Of a stretch of 64,000 nucleotides of DNA, positions 45,540 through 54,539 are shown one piece after another. Under the pieces are notes generated by a model. The model had not been told where the DNA came from. It was given only the letters and a program-made list of their open reading frames with translations, and ran no database searches. Positions within the stretch are counted from its first letter, which is position 1; each line of letters starts with the position of its first letter. Location of the stretch: the NCBI RefSeq assembly GCF_024347495.1, contig NZ_AP025490.1, positions 1,426,001 to 1,490,000 of the forward strand. Reading direction: 5' to 3'. The DNA is from Vibrio gallaecicus (GTDB lineage: Bacteria > Pseudomonadota > Gammaproteobacteria > Enterobacterales > Vibrionaceae). The translations under genes were made by a program, and so were the position numbers.

Positions 45540-47153
45540 TTATTTAGTGAGCGCTGACGCTGGCTCTAATGGTTTATTTTGTTTTTTTACTAATGGCTGT
45601 GGTGACTCTTGATATTCAGTACTTATGTACAGATCTTTCATGAAACAGTAAGCCATAACGATTAAGACTATTGAGAATGGCAGTGCCGCTGCAATTGAGG
45701 CCGCTTGAAGCCCTTCTAGTCCACCAGCCATTAGCAATATGCCGGCGACAAGCCCTAATCCAGCCCCCCAAATTATGCGCATCTTAATTGGTGGGTGGTT
45801 ACCGCCCATCGACAAAATAGTACATATTACTAAGGTTGCGGAGTCGGCAGAGGTAACAAACCAAGAGATAATCATTAGTGTTGCCAGCGCCGCCATTGGC
45901 CATGTTAGCCACTGAACGTTAAGAGCTTCGATTGTGCTGTAAAGGACCATTGTTAGGTTTTCGTTTACAACTGAAGTTAGGTCACTCTCGGTGTATAATT
46001 CTAAATAAGTCGCGGTTCCGCCCATAATGGTTATCCATGTAAAGGCACCAAGTGTGCTTGCTAGAACGCCGCCTAACATCAGTTCACGAATCGTTCTTCC
46101 TTTTGAAATACGAGCGATGAAAATACCAACATATGGACCCCAGCTTAACCACCATGCCCAATAGAAAACGGTCCACCAGCCTTGCCATTGACGCTCAGGT
46201 TGCGGGTCGACCCAAAGAGACATTCCAATAAAGCTAGCTAAGTAGTCACCCATATTCGTAAAGAAGGTGCTGAATAGATAAACGGTAGGACCAGCGATTA
46301 GGAAGAATCCAAATAGGATGCAACTAATTCTCACGTTCCACTGGCTAAGTAACTTAATGCCTTTTTGAAGACCAGACACTGCCGAAAAAGTGGCGATTGA
46401 ACCGACAACTACAATCAAGATCAATTGGTTAACTGAGTTAATCTCTATTCCAAATAAGTAGTTAAGTCCGGCATTCATTTGGGACACACCAAGACCAAGT
46501 GTCGTGGCAGTACCAAACAAAGTGCTAAATATTGCGAGTAGGTCTACCGCATGACCAATTGGTCCATAAATACGGTTACCTAATATTGGGTAAAGAGCGG
46601 AACGAATAGTAAGAGGTAGCCCTTTTCTATACGCGAAATACGCTAAGATTAAACCCACTAATACGTAAACACTCCAAGCATTTAGACCCCAGTGAAAAAT
46701 AGTTATACGCATTCCAATCTGGGCTGCTTCTGCTGTACTAGCCCCCACATTTGCCATTTCTGCAAACGGGTTTCCTTGGATATAAGTTAATGGTTCAGCG
46801 ATGCTCCAAAACATTAATCCAGTACCTACAGCGGCGCTAAACAACATAGCAAACCAAGTAAAGTTGTTGAATTCCGGCCTGTCTGAATCTTTCCCCAAAC
46901 GTACTTTGCCAAATTGACTAAATGTGACCCATACGGAGAACACGAATATTACGGCAACGGCTCCGATGTAGTACCAACCAAGGTTGGTGGTGATCCAGCT
47001 TTTCACACTACTATAGACTGTATTCGCTAAGTCAATTTGTAGAACTGAAAAGAGGACAAATGCTGATACCATCGCCAATGAGGCAATGGTCATAGTTTGG
47101 TTAACGCCTTGAAATATTCCTTGTTTGTTAACCATGTTGCGATTGGAATTCAT
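45540..47153 (-). CDS. BCCT-family betaine/choline/carnitine-type transporter
   Basis: 537 residues, twelve membrane helices. The signature tryptophan-rich motif W-W-T-V-F-Y-W-A-W-W-L-S-W-G-P-Y-V-G-I-F (about 322-341) supplies the aromatic cage for quaternary ammonium groups, and I-S-K-G-R-T-I-R-E follows. First gene of the leftward operon, 90 bp before the monooxygenase. Here it most likely imports the betaine-like growth substrate rather than acting in osmoprotection, judged from its operon partners. Confidence 0.92.
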   Translation of the reverse strand: MNSNRNMVNKQGIFQGVNQTMTIASLAMVSAFVLFSVLQIDLANTVYSSVKSWITTNLGWYYIGAVAVIFVFSVWVTFSQFGKVRLGKDSDRPEFNNFTWFAMLFSAAVGTGLMFWSIAEPLTYIQGNPFAEMANVGASTAEAAQIGMRITIFHWGLNAWSVYVLVGLILAYFAYRKGLPLTIRSALYPILGNRIYGPIGHAVDLLAIFSTLFGTATTLGLGVSQMNAGLNYLFGIEINSVNQLILIVVVGSIATFSAVSGLQKGIKLLSQWNVRISCILFGFFLIAGPTVYLFSTFFTNMGDYLASFIGMSLWVDPQPERQWQGWWTVFYWAWWLSWGPYVGIFIARISKGRTIRELMLGGVLASTLGAFTWITIMGGTATYLELYTESDLTSVVNENLTMVLYSTIEALNVQWLTWPMAALATLMIISWFVTSADSATLVICTILSMGGNHPPIKMRIIWGAGLGLVAGILLMAGGLEGLQAASIAAALPFSIVLIVMAYCFMKDLYISTEYQESPQPLVKKQNKPLEPASALTK

Positions 47154-47285
47154 AGCAGGATTGCTCCTTTACACGCTGTATGATTGCATCTTAGATAAAC
47201 TGCAGCAGCCCTCAGACTACATTACCCTTAGATACCCTTTTTATATCGTCGACCAATTCCTTGGCTGACTCGTCATTTGACTTAT

Positions 47286-47295
47286 TGGTATACCA
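47286..47295. promoter_or_regulatory. Putative GntR operator, copy 1
   Basis: Perfect palindrome TGGTATACCA within TTGGTATACCATA, 133 bp upstream of the BCCT start. FadR-subgroup GntR regulators commonly bind TGGTxxxACCA-type sites. Confidence 0.6.
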
Positions 47296-47592
47296 TAGCA
47301 TTAAAAATTCGCACATCAACCGTTTTAATTAACATGGTTTTAACATTGTTATTTATTTAAGTATTTGATATTTAATATTAATATGTAATTTTGTTAATGT
47401 TTTTACAATTAAAAAGAATGTAAGTGATGTTTTGTTTTGTGATCGTTGTTGATATTTTAAACAAAATGATATTTAGTGTTTAAGTGGTTTTTATTGTCTT
47501 ATATGGTTGTTTTTTAAGGTTAAAAAGGATTTATGTCATGGTTTTATACTATTCATATAAGACTAAAGTCATTTCTTTTTATGTGAAAAGTT

Positions 47593-47602
47593 TGGTATAC
47601 CA
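47593..47602. promoter_or_regulatory. Putative GntR operator, copy 2
   Basis: Same palindrome TGGTATACCA within the identical 13-mer, about 67 bp upstream of the DUF1185 start, suited to repress the rightward operon. Confidence 0.6.
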
Positions 47603-47668
47603 TAATACAGGTTGAGCGATGGCAATCTTTCTATCGCTTTAAGACATATATGTAAGAAGGAAAAATCA

Positions 47669-48268
47669 ATGGCTTTTAATATCCGCAAGATCTGCACTTA
47701 TATTGAAGAAACTCGCATAGAAGGCGGCAAAGTAGGTGATAAGCCAGTAATGATGGCAGCAGTAGCCGTTGTTATTGAGAACCCATGGCATGGAAGAGGC
47801 TTTGTTGAAAACCTACGCCCTGAAGTGACAGAGCACTGTTCTGATTTGGGCGCTCTTATCGTGGACAAGTTAGCAGGTGTTATGGGCGGGGCTGAAAACA
47901 TAGAAGCTTACGGAAAAGCTGCAGTCGTAGGTATGGAAGGTGAAATCGAGCATGCTTCGGCGGTTATCCATACATTACGTTTTGGTAATCATTATCGTGA
48001 AGCGGTTGATGCTAAAAGTTATTTGAGTTTTACGAACAAACGCGGCGCTGGTGGTACATCAATTCAAGTGCCTATGATGCACAAAGATGATGAAGGGCTT
48101 CGTTCTCACTACGTTACGCTTGAAATGAAAATTGAAGACGCACCAGCAGCAAATGAAATTGTTGTTGTTTTGGGAGCTTCTGATGGAGGGCGTGTACACC
48201 CTCGAATTGGTAATCGATATATTGATCTTGAAGAGCTTGCTCAAGAGAAAGCCGCTAAAAATCAATAA
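47669..48268 (+). CDS. Amino-acid-synthesis family protein (DUF1185)
   Basis: 199 residues from the ATG at 47669, which has an AGAAGGAA ribosome binding site; an upstream in-frame extension is not family-like. The H-P-R-I-G-N-R-Y-I-D ending and the K-R-G-A-G-G-T-S-I-Q-V-P-M-M motif are those of PF06684 (DUF1185), whose biochemical role is not established. First gene of the rightward operon, 12 bp before the hydrolase. A catalytic step on a ring-opened or lactone intermediate is possible but is only a guess. Confidence 0.83.
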   Translation: MAFNIRKICTYIEETRIEGGKVGDKPVMMAAVAVVIENPWHGRGFVENLRPEVTEHCSDLGALIVDKLAGVMGGAENIEAYGKAAVVGMEGEIEHASAVIHTLRFGNHYREAVDAKSYLSFTNKRGAGGTSIQVPMMHKDDEGLRSHYVTLEMKIEDAPAANEIVVVLGASDGGRVHPRIGNRYIDLEELAQEKAAKNQ

Positions 48269-48280
48269 TAAGGAATCGAA

Positions 48281-49123
48281 ATGGAGAGCATGAAATTAGT
48301 TGATGGAACCAGCTACTTTTCATGTGGAGATGGCGAAACAGTCATCTTCATTCATGGTGTAGGTTTGGATAAATCAATGTGGGGCGGTCAAGTTGCTGGG
48401 CTAGCTAAGCAGTACCACATTATAGGTTATGACATGTTAGGGCATGGCGATAGTCCAGAACCTCAAAGTAGAGACACAATTGAGGCTTATGCCGAGCAGC
48501 TTGAGCGCTTAATTAAAGGTCTCAAAATCGATAAACCAATAACGGTAGTAGGTTTCTCGATGGGGGGATTAGTTGCACGTGCTTTTGCATTGAAATATCC
48601 ACATAGAGTGGCTCGATTGGTGATTTTAAATAGCGTTTTTAATCGCACAGAGCAGCAACGTAGAAATGTACTTTTACGATGCAAAGATGTCGAGAAATTT
48701 GGACCTGGAGCTAACGTTAACGCTGCAATTGAGCGCTGGTTCAGTCAGGAATACCGAGGAGCTAACCCTGCGCAAATAGACGCATTTACTCAGCGTATTA
48801 TCACAAATAGTAAAAATGGTTATCTACATACCTATAAGTTATTTGGCGAGAGTGATAATCATGGCGTTTCAAAATTAAGCGGGCTGGATGTGCCTACTTT
48901 AGTGGCGACTGGTGAGCTTGATATAGGTTCTACGCCGGAAATGGCTCATGGCTTGGCGTTACATTTACCCAATGCAAAAGTGATCGTACTTGAACAACAA
49001 CGTCACATGATGCCCGTTGAATCACCACAAATAGTGAATAGTATGCTTCTTCGTTTTTTTGAAGAGCAGAAGCTAAAGAATCAAACAAAAGAGACATTAC
49101 AGGAGTTTGCAAATGGCGCTTGA
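48281..49123 (+). CDS. Alpha/beta hydrolase
   Basis: 280 residues. Catalytic triad from motifs: S93 (G-F-S-M-G-G), D214 (T-G-E-L-D-I-G) and H242 (Q-Q-R-H-M-M-P); oxyanion region F-I-H-G-V-G-L-D. This class matches TgnD, the hydrolase that breaks the N-methylformamido-methylene-succinate intermediate to succinate semialdehyde, and the related acetamidomethylene-succinate hydrolase of vitamin B6 degradation. Stop overlaps the next start by 11 bp. Confidence 0.87.
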   Translation: MESMKLVDGTSYFSCGDGETVIFIHGVGLDKSMWGGQVAGLAKQYHIIGYDMLGHGDSPEPQSRDTIEAYAEQLERLIKGLKIDKPITVVGFSMGGLVARAFALKYPHRVARLVILNSVFNRTEQQRRNVLLRCKDVEKFGPGANVNAAIERWFSQEYRGANPAQIDAFTQRIITNSKNGYLHTYKLFGESDNHGVSKLSGLDVPTLVATGELDIGSTPEMAHGLALHLPNAKVIVLEQQRHMMPVESPQIVNSMLLRFFEEQKLKNQTKETLQEFANGA

Positions 49124-50591
49124 ACAATTTCAAATGTTAATTCACGGAGAGTGGGTTTCAGCAAATACAGGTAAAACGTTCGAAAGTATTAATCCTGCTA
49201 ATGAACAACCTTGGGCAACATTCCCATATGCTGATGAACAAGATGTAGACCAAGCGGTACGTTCAGCGCATCAGACATTTTTATCAGAAGGCTGGTCTTC
49301 AACTACGCCAGCACAACGAGGCAAACTCCTTCGCCGTTTAGGTGATTTAATTGCTGAGAATAAAGAGCAACTGGCACAGCTTGAAAGCCGAGATAACGGA
49401 AAGTTGATCCGAGAAACGTTGGGACAAGTTAGCTACCTGCCTGAGTTCTTCTATTACTTTGCTGGCTTAGCCGACAAAGTAGAAGGCGAAACCTTGTCTC
49501 TCGATAAATCCGATATGTTTGCTTATACCGTGCGTGAACCGTTAGGGGTTATTGCTGGAATCATTCCTTGGAACTCTCCTTTGTATTTAACTGCAATCAA
49601 GATTGCTCCAGCGCTTGCTGCCGGAAATACAGTTGTACTAAAGCCTTCAGAACATGCATCAGCTACGTTACTAGAGCTAGGTCGATTGGTGTTGGAAGCA
49701 GGTTTCCCGCCTGGTGCCGTTAACGTCATTACTGGATATGGTTTACCTTGTGGCTCCGCATTAACTCGTCACTCTCTTGTTCGTAAGATCGCATTTACTG
49801 GCGGTAGCGAAAGCTCTAAACATGTAATCAGAAACTCAGCAGAAAACTACGCCAAATTGTCTTTAGAGTTAGGCGGAAAATCACCAAACATTATCTTTAA
49901 CGATGCCAATATTGATAGTGCTGTGAATGGTGCCGTTGCCGGTATTTTTGCAGCCGCGGGTCAAAGCTGTGTATCAGGCTCTCGCCTGTTAGTGCAGCAA
50001 GATATTTATGATGAATTTGTCGCTAAGTTGACTGCACGAGCTGAAAAAATTGTTATTGGTGATCCTTCAAAGGTGGAAACGGAAATGGGGCCGATGGCAA
50101 CGCAGGCTCAACTTGAAATCGTCGAGCGTTTTGTTGATATCGCACTGACTGAAGGTGCCAAACTTCGCACTGGTGGCAAGCGTCCAGACATCACTCCGGG
50201 GTGGTATTACACTCCAACCATCTTAGAGTGCACTGATCACAACGCCACGGTAGTCCAAGAAGAAATATTTGGTCCTGTAGCTACGGTTATTCCATTTGCA
50301 GACGAAGCAGAAGCATTAAAGCTAGCCAACGACAGCAAATACGGGCTCGCAGCGGGCATTTGGACTGAAAACCTAGCTAAGGCTCACCGTATGATTAAAG
50401 GCATTCGCTCTGGAATTGTATGGGTGAACACGTACCGAGCTATCTCTGCTTCAGCGCCTATTGGTGGTTACGGACAAAGTGGATATGGACGAGAGTGCGG
50501 TAGTGACTCGATTAATGAATTCACACAGTTGAAAGCTGTTTGGATAAATACTTCATCAGAGCCAATGGCTGACCCATTTACTATGCGTTAA
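49113..50591 (+). CDS. NAD(P)-dependent aldehyde dehydrogenase
   Basis: 492 residues. Active-site cysteine C286 (G-Q-S-C-V-S-G) and general base E252 (S-L-E-L-G-G-K). The ATG at 49113 follows an AGGAG embedded in the hydrolase end; a TTG six bases earlier is less likely. In pathway terms it corresponds to TgnC, which oxidises the ring-opened hydroxybutyrolactone/aldehyde form to the dicarboxylate. Substrate inferred from context only. Confidence 0.92.
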   Translation: MALEQFQMLIHGEWVSANTGKTFESINPANEQPWATFPYADEQDVDQAVRSAHQTFLSEGWSSTTPAQRGKLLRRLGDLIAENKEQLAQLESRDNGKLIRETLGQVSYLPEFFYYFAGLADKVEGETLSLDKSDMFAYTVREPLGVIAGIIPWNSPLYLTAIKIAPALAAGNTVVLKPSEHASATLLELGRLVLEAGFPPGAVNVITGYGLPCGSALTRHSLVRKIAFTGGSESSKHVIRNSAENYAKLSLELGGKSPNIIFNDANIDSAVNGAVAGIFAAAGQSCVSGSRLLVQQDIYDEFVAKLTARAEKIVIGDPSKVETEMGPMATQAQLEIVERFVDIALTEGAKLRTGGKRPDITPGWYYTPTILECTDHNATVVQEEIFGPVATVIPFADEAEALKLANDSKYGLAAGIWTENLAKAHRMIKGIRSGIVWVNTYRAISASAPIGGYGQSGYGRECGSDSINEFTQLKAVWINTSSEPMADPFTMR

Positions 50592-50604
50592 GAAAGGAAT
50601 CATC

Positions 50605-51120
50605 ATGACAACACAACAACAAATCGATCAGGCTGTTTCGCCAGAATTGTATAAAAACATCATGGGTCAGTTTCCAACAGGTGTGACTGTAATTACGGCT
50701 TATAACGACCTTGGTGATGTTGTAGGTTTTACCGCCAGTGCATTTAGTGCGCTGTCTATGGATCCAGCTTTAGTTTTAGTGTGCCCAAGCTACACCTCTG
50801 ATTCGTATCCGGTGATTCGTGATACCAAAAAATTTGCGATTCATATTTTGGCTGATGACCAGCAAAGCATTGCTTACCAATTTGCAAAAAAAGGCATAGA
50901 TAAATCAGAAGGGTTGGATATCAAACAGAGTAAACATGGTGTGCCTGTGATTGAAGGTGCATTGGCTGTACTCGAGTGCACCTTGTGGAATGACTACCCA
51001 GGAGGAGACCACGCTATATTGGTTGGCCAAGTCGTGAATGCTGAACTCGCTAATACTGACCAGAAGCATCCTTTGCTTTATTGCCGTAGCAAGATGGGTT
51101 CGTTACCCGAAATGAATTAA
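50605..51120 (+). CDS. Flavin reductase component
   Basis: 171 residues, flavin reductase-like split barrel. The M-G-Q-F-P-T-G-V-T-V-I-T-A motif near 17-29 and F-T-A-S-A-F-S-A-L-S-M-D-P flavin-binding stretch mark the short HpaC/TgnB-type reductases of two-component monooxygenases. It should supply reduced FMN to the luciferase-like oxygenase of the opposite operon. RBS AAAGGAA, 13 bp after the aldehyde dehydrogenase. Confidence 0.9.
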   Translation: MTTQQQIDQAVSPELYKNIMGQFPTGVTVITAYNDLGDVVGFTASAFSALSMDPALVLVCPSYTSDSYPVIRDTKKFAIHILADDQQSIAYQFAKKGIDKSEGLDIKQSKHGVPVIEGALAVLECTLWNDYPGGDHAILVGQVVNAELANTDQKHPLLYCRSKMGSLPEMN

Positions 51121-51202
51121 ACGGTTTGGATAGTTAGCTCGATGTGAAAATATTTAGCAGATCCATATTGAGATTAAATTGAAATAGGCAGTGAGGTTTT
51201 CG

Positions 51203-52651
51203 GTGAAATTATTGGATTCAAACTTATTAAAGCAGACTTGTTACATTGCAGGACAATGGGTAGAAGCTGAGGATGGTGCCACCGTTCCTGTATACAACCC
51301 ATCTACTGGTGACATTATTGCGACTGTTCCAGAGCTTGGTCAGAAGAGCACGTTATTAGCGATTGCAGCGGCAGAGAAAGCGCAGAAATTATGGATGAAA
51401 AGAACGGCTAAAGAGCGTTCAGTTGTTTTGAAGTGTTGGTATCAACTGATTATTGATAACACTGATGACCTTGCGTCGATTCTCACTTCAGAGCAAGGCA
51501 AGCCATTTTTAGAAGCCAAAGGCGAAATTGCGTATGCAGCCAGCTTTATTGAGTGGTTTGCAGAGGAAGCAAAACGCAGTTATGGCGAAGTTATCCCTAG
51601 CCACAAGCCTAACTCTCGCCTTGTTGTAAGTAAGGAACCGGTTGGTGTTGTGGGGGCGATAACGCCGTGGAATTTCCCAGCAGCAATGATTACCCGAAAG
51701 TGTGGTCCAGCTTTTGCCGCAGGTTGCGCAGTTGTGTTGAAGCCAGCACCAGAAACCCCACTTACGGCATTTGCATTAGCGGAGCTTGCTGAAAGGGCTG
51801 GTATACCATCAGGTTTGTTTAACGTGATCACGGGTAATGCCATCGAGATCGGAGGCGCACTAACTCAAAGTAAGAAGGTGAAGAAGATCTCATTCACCGG
51901 GTCTACCGCAATAGGCAAGTTATTGATGGAGCAATCTGCTTCAACAGTAAAAAAACTGTCATTAGAACTCGGCGGCAATGCCCCATTCATCATTTTCGAT
52001 GATGCTGATCTAGATGCTGCCGTAGATGGCGTCATGATCGCCAAGTTTCGAAATGCTGGTCAAACTTGCGTGTGCGCCAATCGCTTATTTGTCCATGATG
52101 CGGTTTATGATCAATTTGCAGAGAAGCTGATTTCACGAGTTGCGGAACTACGAGTTGATGATGGCTTTGTTCCTGGCTCAATGATCGGTCCATTAATCAA
52201 TAAAGCCGCTGTTGAAAAAGTGCAAAGTCATATTGATGATGCAATAGCTAAAGGTGCGAAGCTCGCTTTTGGTCAAGCTCAGCCTGCTGGCACTAACTTT
52301 TTCCCACCACAGATCTTAACTGAGGTTAATGACGACATGCTAGTGGCGCGAGATGAAACTTTTGGTCCGTTAGCGGCTCTGTTTAGGTTCAAATCTGATG
52401 ATGAGGTTATCTCTCGTGCAAACGATACAGATTCAGGGCTCGCAGCTTATGCGTATACGCGTTCTTTACAGCGTGCATGGCGAGTTAGTGAGGAGCTGGA
52501 AGCCGGTATGGTTGGAATCAATGAAGGGCTTATCTCAACTGAAGTGGCTCCTTTCGGTGGAGTAAAAGAATCGGGTCTTGGTCGAGAAGGTGCACGCCAA
52601 GGGCTAGATGACTACTTGGAAACAAAATACGTAATGATGGGCGGCTTATAA
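51203..52651 (+). CDS. Succinate-semialdehyde dehydrogenase-type aldehyde dehydrogenase
   Basis: About 482 residues. Catalytic C289 (G-Q-T-C-V-C-A-N-R) with the adjacent second cysteine typical of GabD-like enzymes, and E255 (S-L-E-L-G-G-N-A-P). T-P-W-N-F-P and the C-terminal G-G-V-K-E-S-G-L-G-R-E-G motif agree. I prefer the GTG at 51203 after a GAGG stretch; a GTG at 51191 is the alternative. It would oxidise succinate semialdehyde to succinate, the TgnE step. Confidence 0.9.
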   Translation: MKLLDSNLLKQTCYIAGQWVEAEDGATVPVYNPSTGDIIATVPELGQKSTLLAIAAAEKAQKLWMKRTAKERSVVLKCWYQLIIDNTDDLASILTSEQGKPFLEAKGEIAYAASFIEWFAEEAKRSYGEVIPSHKPNSRLVVSKEPVGVVGAITPWNFPAAMITRKCGPAFAAGCAVVLKPAPETPLTAFALAELAERAGIPSGLFNVITGNAIEIGGALTQSKKVKKISFTGSTAIGKLLMEQSASTVKKLSLELGGNAPFIIFDDADLDAAVDGVMIAKFRNAGQTCVCANRLFVHDAVYDQFAEKLISRVAELRVDDGFVPGSMIGPLINKAAVEKVQSHIDDAIAKGAKLAFGQAQPAGTNFFPPQILTEVNDDMLVARDETFGPLAALFRFKSDDEVISRANDTDSGLAAYAYTRSLQRAWRVSEELEAGMVGINEGLISTEVAPFGGVKESGLGREGARQGLDDYLETKYVMMGGL

Positions 52652-52704
52652 GCTGATATATCGAAATTCAAGTACGTGAAAATAGAATTTTAAAGGAAAA
52701 AGTA

Positions 52705-53079
52705 ATGAGCGATAAATTCGAAGAAGGTTTAGCTATTCGTCGTCAGGTATTAGGCGCGGAATATGTGGATGCATCCATTGAGAATGCTACGGATTTTACC
52801 ATGCCAATGCAGGAGTTGGTGACGAAGTATTGTTGGGGAGAGGTCTGGGGGCGTGACACCTTACCGCTTAAAACTCGAAGTATGATTAATCTTGCAATGA
52901 TCACAGCTTTGAATCGTCCACATGAACTGAAATTGCATGTTCGTGGCGCACTAAACAATGGCTGTACGACAGAAGAGATTCGAGAAGTCTTACTACAAAC
53001 TGCCATTTATTGTGGTGTACCAGCCGCTATCGATGCTTTCCGTACCGCAAAAGAAGTCATTGACGAGTACGAAGGTTAG
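52705..53079 (+). CDS. Carboxymuconolactone decarboxylase family protein
   Basis: 124 residues, all-helical CMD/AhpD-like fold (PF02627). The motifs W-G-x-x-W-x-R-x-x-L and L-N-R-P-H-E-L-K-L-H-V-R-G-A-L-N-N-G are of the gamma-carboxymuconolactone decarboxylase type, and the redox C-x-x-C of AhpD is absent. It is in the rightward operon (54 bp gap). Its step in this pathway is not clear; acting on a lactone intermediate is plausible. Confidence 0.85.
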   Translation: MSDKFEEGLAIRRQVLGAEYVDASIENATDFTMPMQELVTKYCWGEVWGRDTLPLKTRSMINLAMITALNRPHELKLHVRGALNNGCTTEEIREVLLQTAIYCGVPAAIDAFRTAKEVIDEYEG

Positions 53080-53145
53080 CCTCTCAAGATTTGTTAATGA
53101 CTTCGAAATCGCAGTAAGCATGGATAGGGTATAAAGGAGGAAGGT

Positions 53146-53736
53146 ATGTTGCATAAAACGATTAACTTTTGTTCACAGTGCGGAAGTGACAAGGTCCTGA
53201 TGCAGGTACCTTCCGGCGATACGCACCAAAGACCTGTGTGTCAGGAATGTTCACATGTTGTGTATCAAAACCCCACTGTAATAGCGGGCTGCATTATAGA
53301 GCACGAAGGTAAGTTTTTACTTGGTAAGCGGGCCATTGAACCGATGAAAGGGAAGTGGAGTATTCCTGCTGGGTTTATGGAAAATGATGAAACTGTTGAG
53401 CAAGCTGCAGTTCGAGAAGTACTAGAAGAAACAGGCGCAACAGTGGACGTACTCGGTCCTTATTCAATTTTTAGCGTACCTCAAATGAACCAGGTTTATA
53501 TTATCTTCCGTGCAAGGTTTGTTAGCTTTCAACATCCATTTGGTGATGAAACTGAAGAGATCAATTTTGTGACTAAAGATGAAATACCTTGGAATGATCT
53601 AACTTACCCAGCAATAGGGCAAATATTGAGTCGTTACATTAATGAAGAAGACTACGGTCAATTTGGTTTGTATATGGGATGTTATGAACAAGGAATCATT
53701 CACCCATTTGGTAACGCTAACCTTTGCTTAAATTAA
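53146..53736 (+). CDS. Zinc-ribbon Nudix hydrolase
   Basis: 196 residues. An N-terminal zinc ribbon with two Cys pairs (C-S-Q-C at 9-12, C-Q-E-C at 32-35) is followed by a full Nudix box at 77-99 (G-F-M-E-N-D-E-T-V then R-E-V-L-E-E-T-G). The layout resembles NADH-pyrophosphatase-like Nudix proteins. Very strong ribosome binding site (AAAGGAGG). It lies 38 bp ahead of ribB, so it may trim a nucleotide linked to flavin or NAD turnover; that is inference. Confidence 0.87.
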   Translation: MLHKTINFCSQCGSDKVLMQVPSGDTHQRPVCQECSHVVYQNPTVIAGCIIEHEGKFLLGKRAIEPMKGKWSIPAGFMENDETVEQAAVREVLEETGATVDVLGPYSIFSVPQMNQVYIIFRARFVSFQHPFGDETEEINFVTKDEIPWNDLTYPAIGQILSRYINEEDYGQFGLYMGCYEQGIIHPFGNANLCLN

Positions 53737-53773
53737 ATATAGAACAAACGTAATACAGTTCAGAGGACATAAC

Positions 53774-54445
53774 ATGGCGATAAGTGACATCGAAGCAATC
53801 ATCGAAGATATTCGATTAGGAAAAATGGTTATCTTGATGGATGACGAAGGTCGAGAAAATGAGGGCGATCTTGTTATGGCTGCCGAGAGTGTGACGCCTG
53901 AACATATAAATTTCATGGCTCGAAAAGGATGTGGGTTGATTTGTTTAACTTTAACGTCTGAACGTTGCGCACAGCTTGAGTTACCAATGATGGTTGAGAA
54001 CAGCACAGATCCTCAAGGTACAGGTTTTACTGTCACTATCGAAGCCGCAGAAGGTGTCACTACCGGAATATCCGCTCATGATCGTTCACATACTGTCCTT
54101 ACCGCCGTGCGTAAAGGTGCCAAGCCGTTAGATTTAACGCGTCCTGGGCATATTTTTCCACTTAAAGCGCGTGACGGCGGTGTATTGGTCAGAGAGGGGC
54201 ATACTGAAGCGGGGTGTGATTTAGCTCGCCTAGCAGGGTTTGAACCTGCCAGTGTGATTGTCGAAATCATGAATGAAGATGGCACAATGGCAAGACGACC
54301 TGAACTTGAGATTTATGCGCAAAAGTACGGATTAAAGCTAGGGCTGATTTCTGATTTGGTTGAGTATAGAAAACGTACTGAAATGCCTTTGTTTACAGCA
54401 ACAATCAATTCGTTTGAGAATGTTGTAAGCCCAAAAGTGCACTGA
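53774..54445 (+). CDS. ribB: 3,4-Dihydroxy-2-butanone 4-phosphate synthase
   Basis: 223 residues, makes the four-carbon precursor of riboflavin from ribulose 5-phosphate. Conserved [11 protein letters not shown] (about 25-35) and [12 protein letters not shown] motifs with catalytic acidic and His residues are intact. No GTP cyclohydrolase II domain is fused. Unlike the usual riboswitch-controlled Vibrio ribB, only 37 bp separate it from the Nudix gene and no FMN riboswitch is seen, so this is probably a pathway-dedicated copy that raises flavin supply for the monooxygenase. Confidence 0.93.
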   Translation: MAISDIEAIIEDIRLGKMVILMDDEGRENEGDLVMAAESVTPEHINFMARKGCGLICLTLTSERCAQLELPMMVENSTDPQGTGFTVTIEAAEGVTTGISAHDRSHTVLTAVRKGAKPLDLTRPGHIFPLKARDGGVLVREGHTEAGCDLARLAGFEPASVIVEIMNEDGTMARRPELEIYAQKYGLKLGLISDLVEYRKRTEMPLFTATINSFENVVSPKVH

Positions 54446-54539
54446 GCTACGTTGGCACTTATGATCTTTAAATTGAAACAATTCGTGACGCTTATGGATT
54501 TGGATGATAAAAGTATCAGATTAGTGAAAGTCATCAGTC

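Larger units (their letters stand above)
47154..47668. other. Divergent promoter region of the catabolic island
   Basis: 515 bp very AT-rich region between the BCCT gene and the DUF1185 gene. It contains two copies of the 13-mer TTGGTATACCATA, one on each side, and no gene. Confidence 0.8.

Noticed and set aside
53737..53773. FMN riboswitch upstream of ribB
   Set aside because: Only 37 bp separate the Nudix stop from ribB, too short for an RFN element, and no RFN-like sequence was seen.
43143..54445. Reading the island as a dimethylsulfide or alkanesulfonate system
   Set aside because: LLM oxygenase and flavin reductase would fit, but the alpha/beta hydrolase, two aldehyde dehydrogenases of C4 type and BCCT carrier fit ring-opening of an N-methylpyridinium betaine better; not fully excluded.
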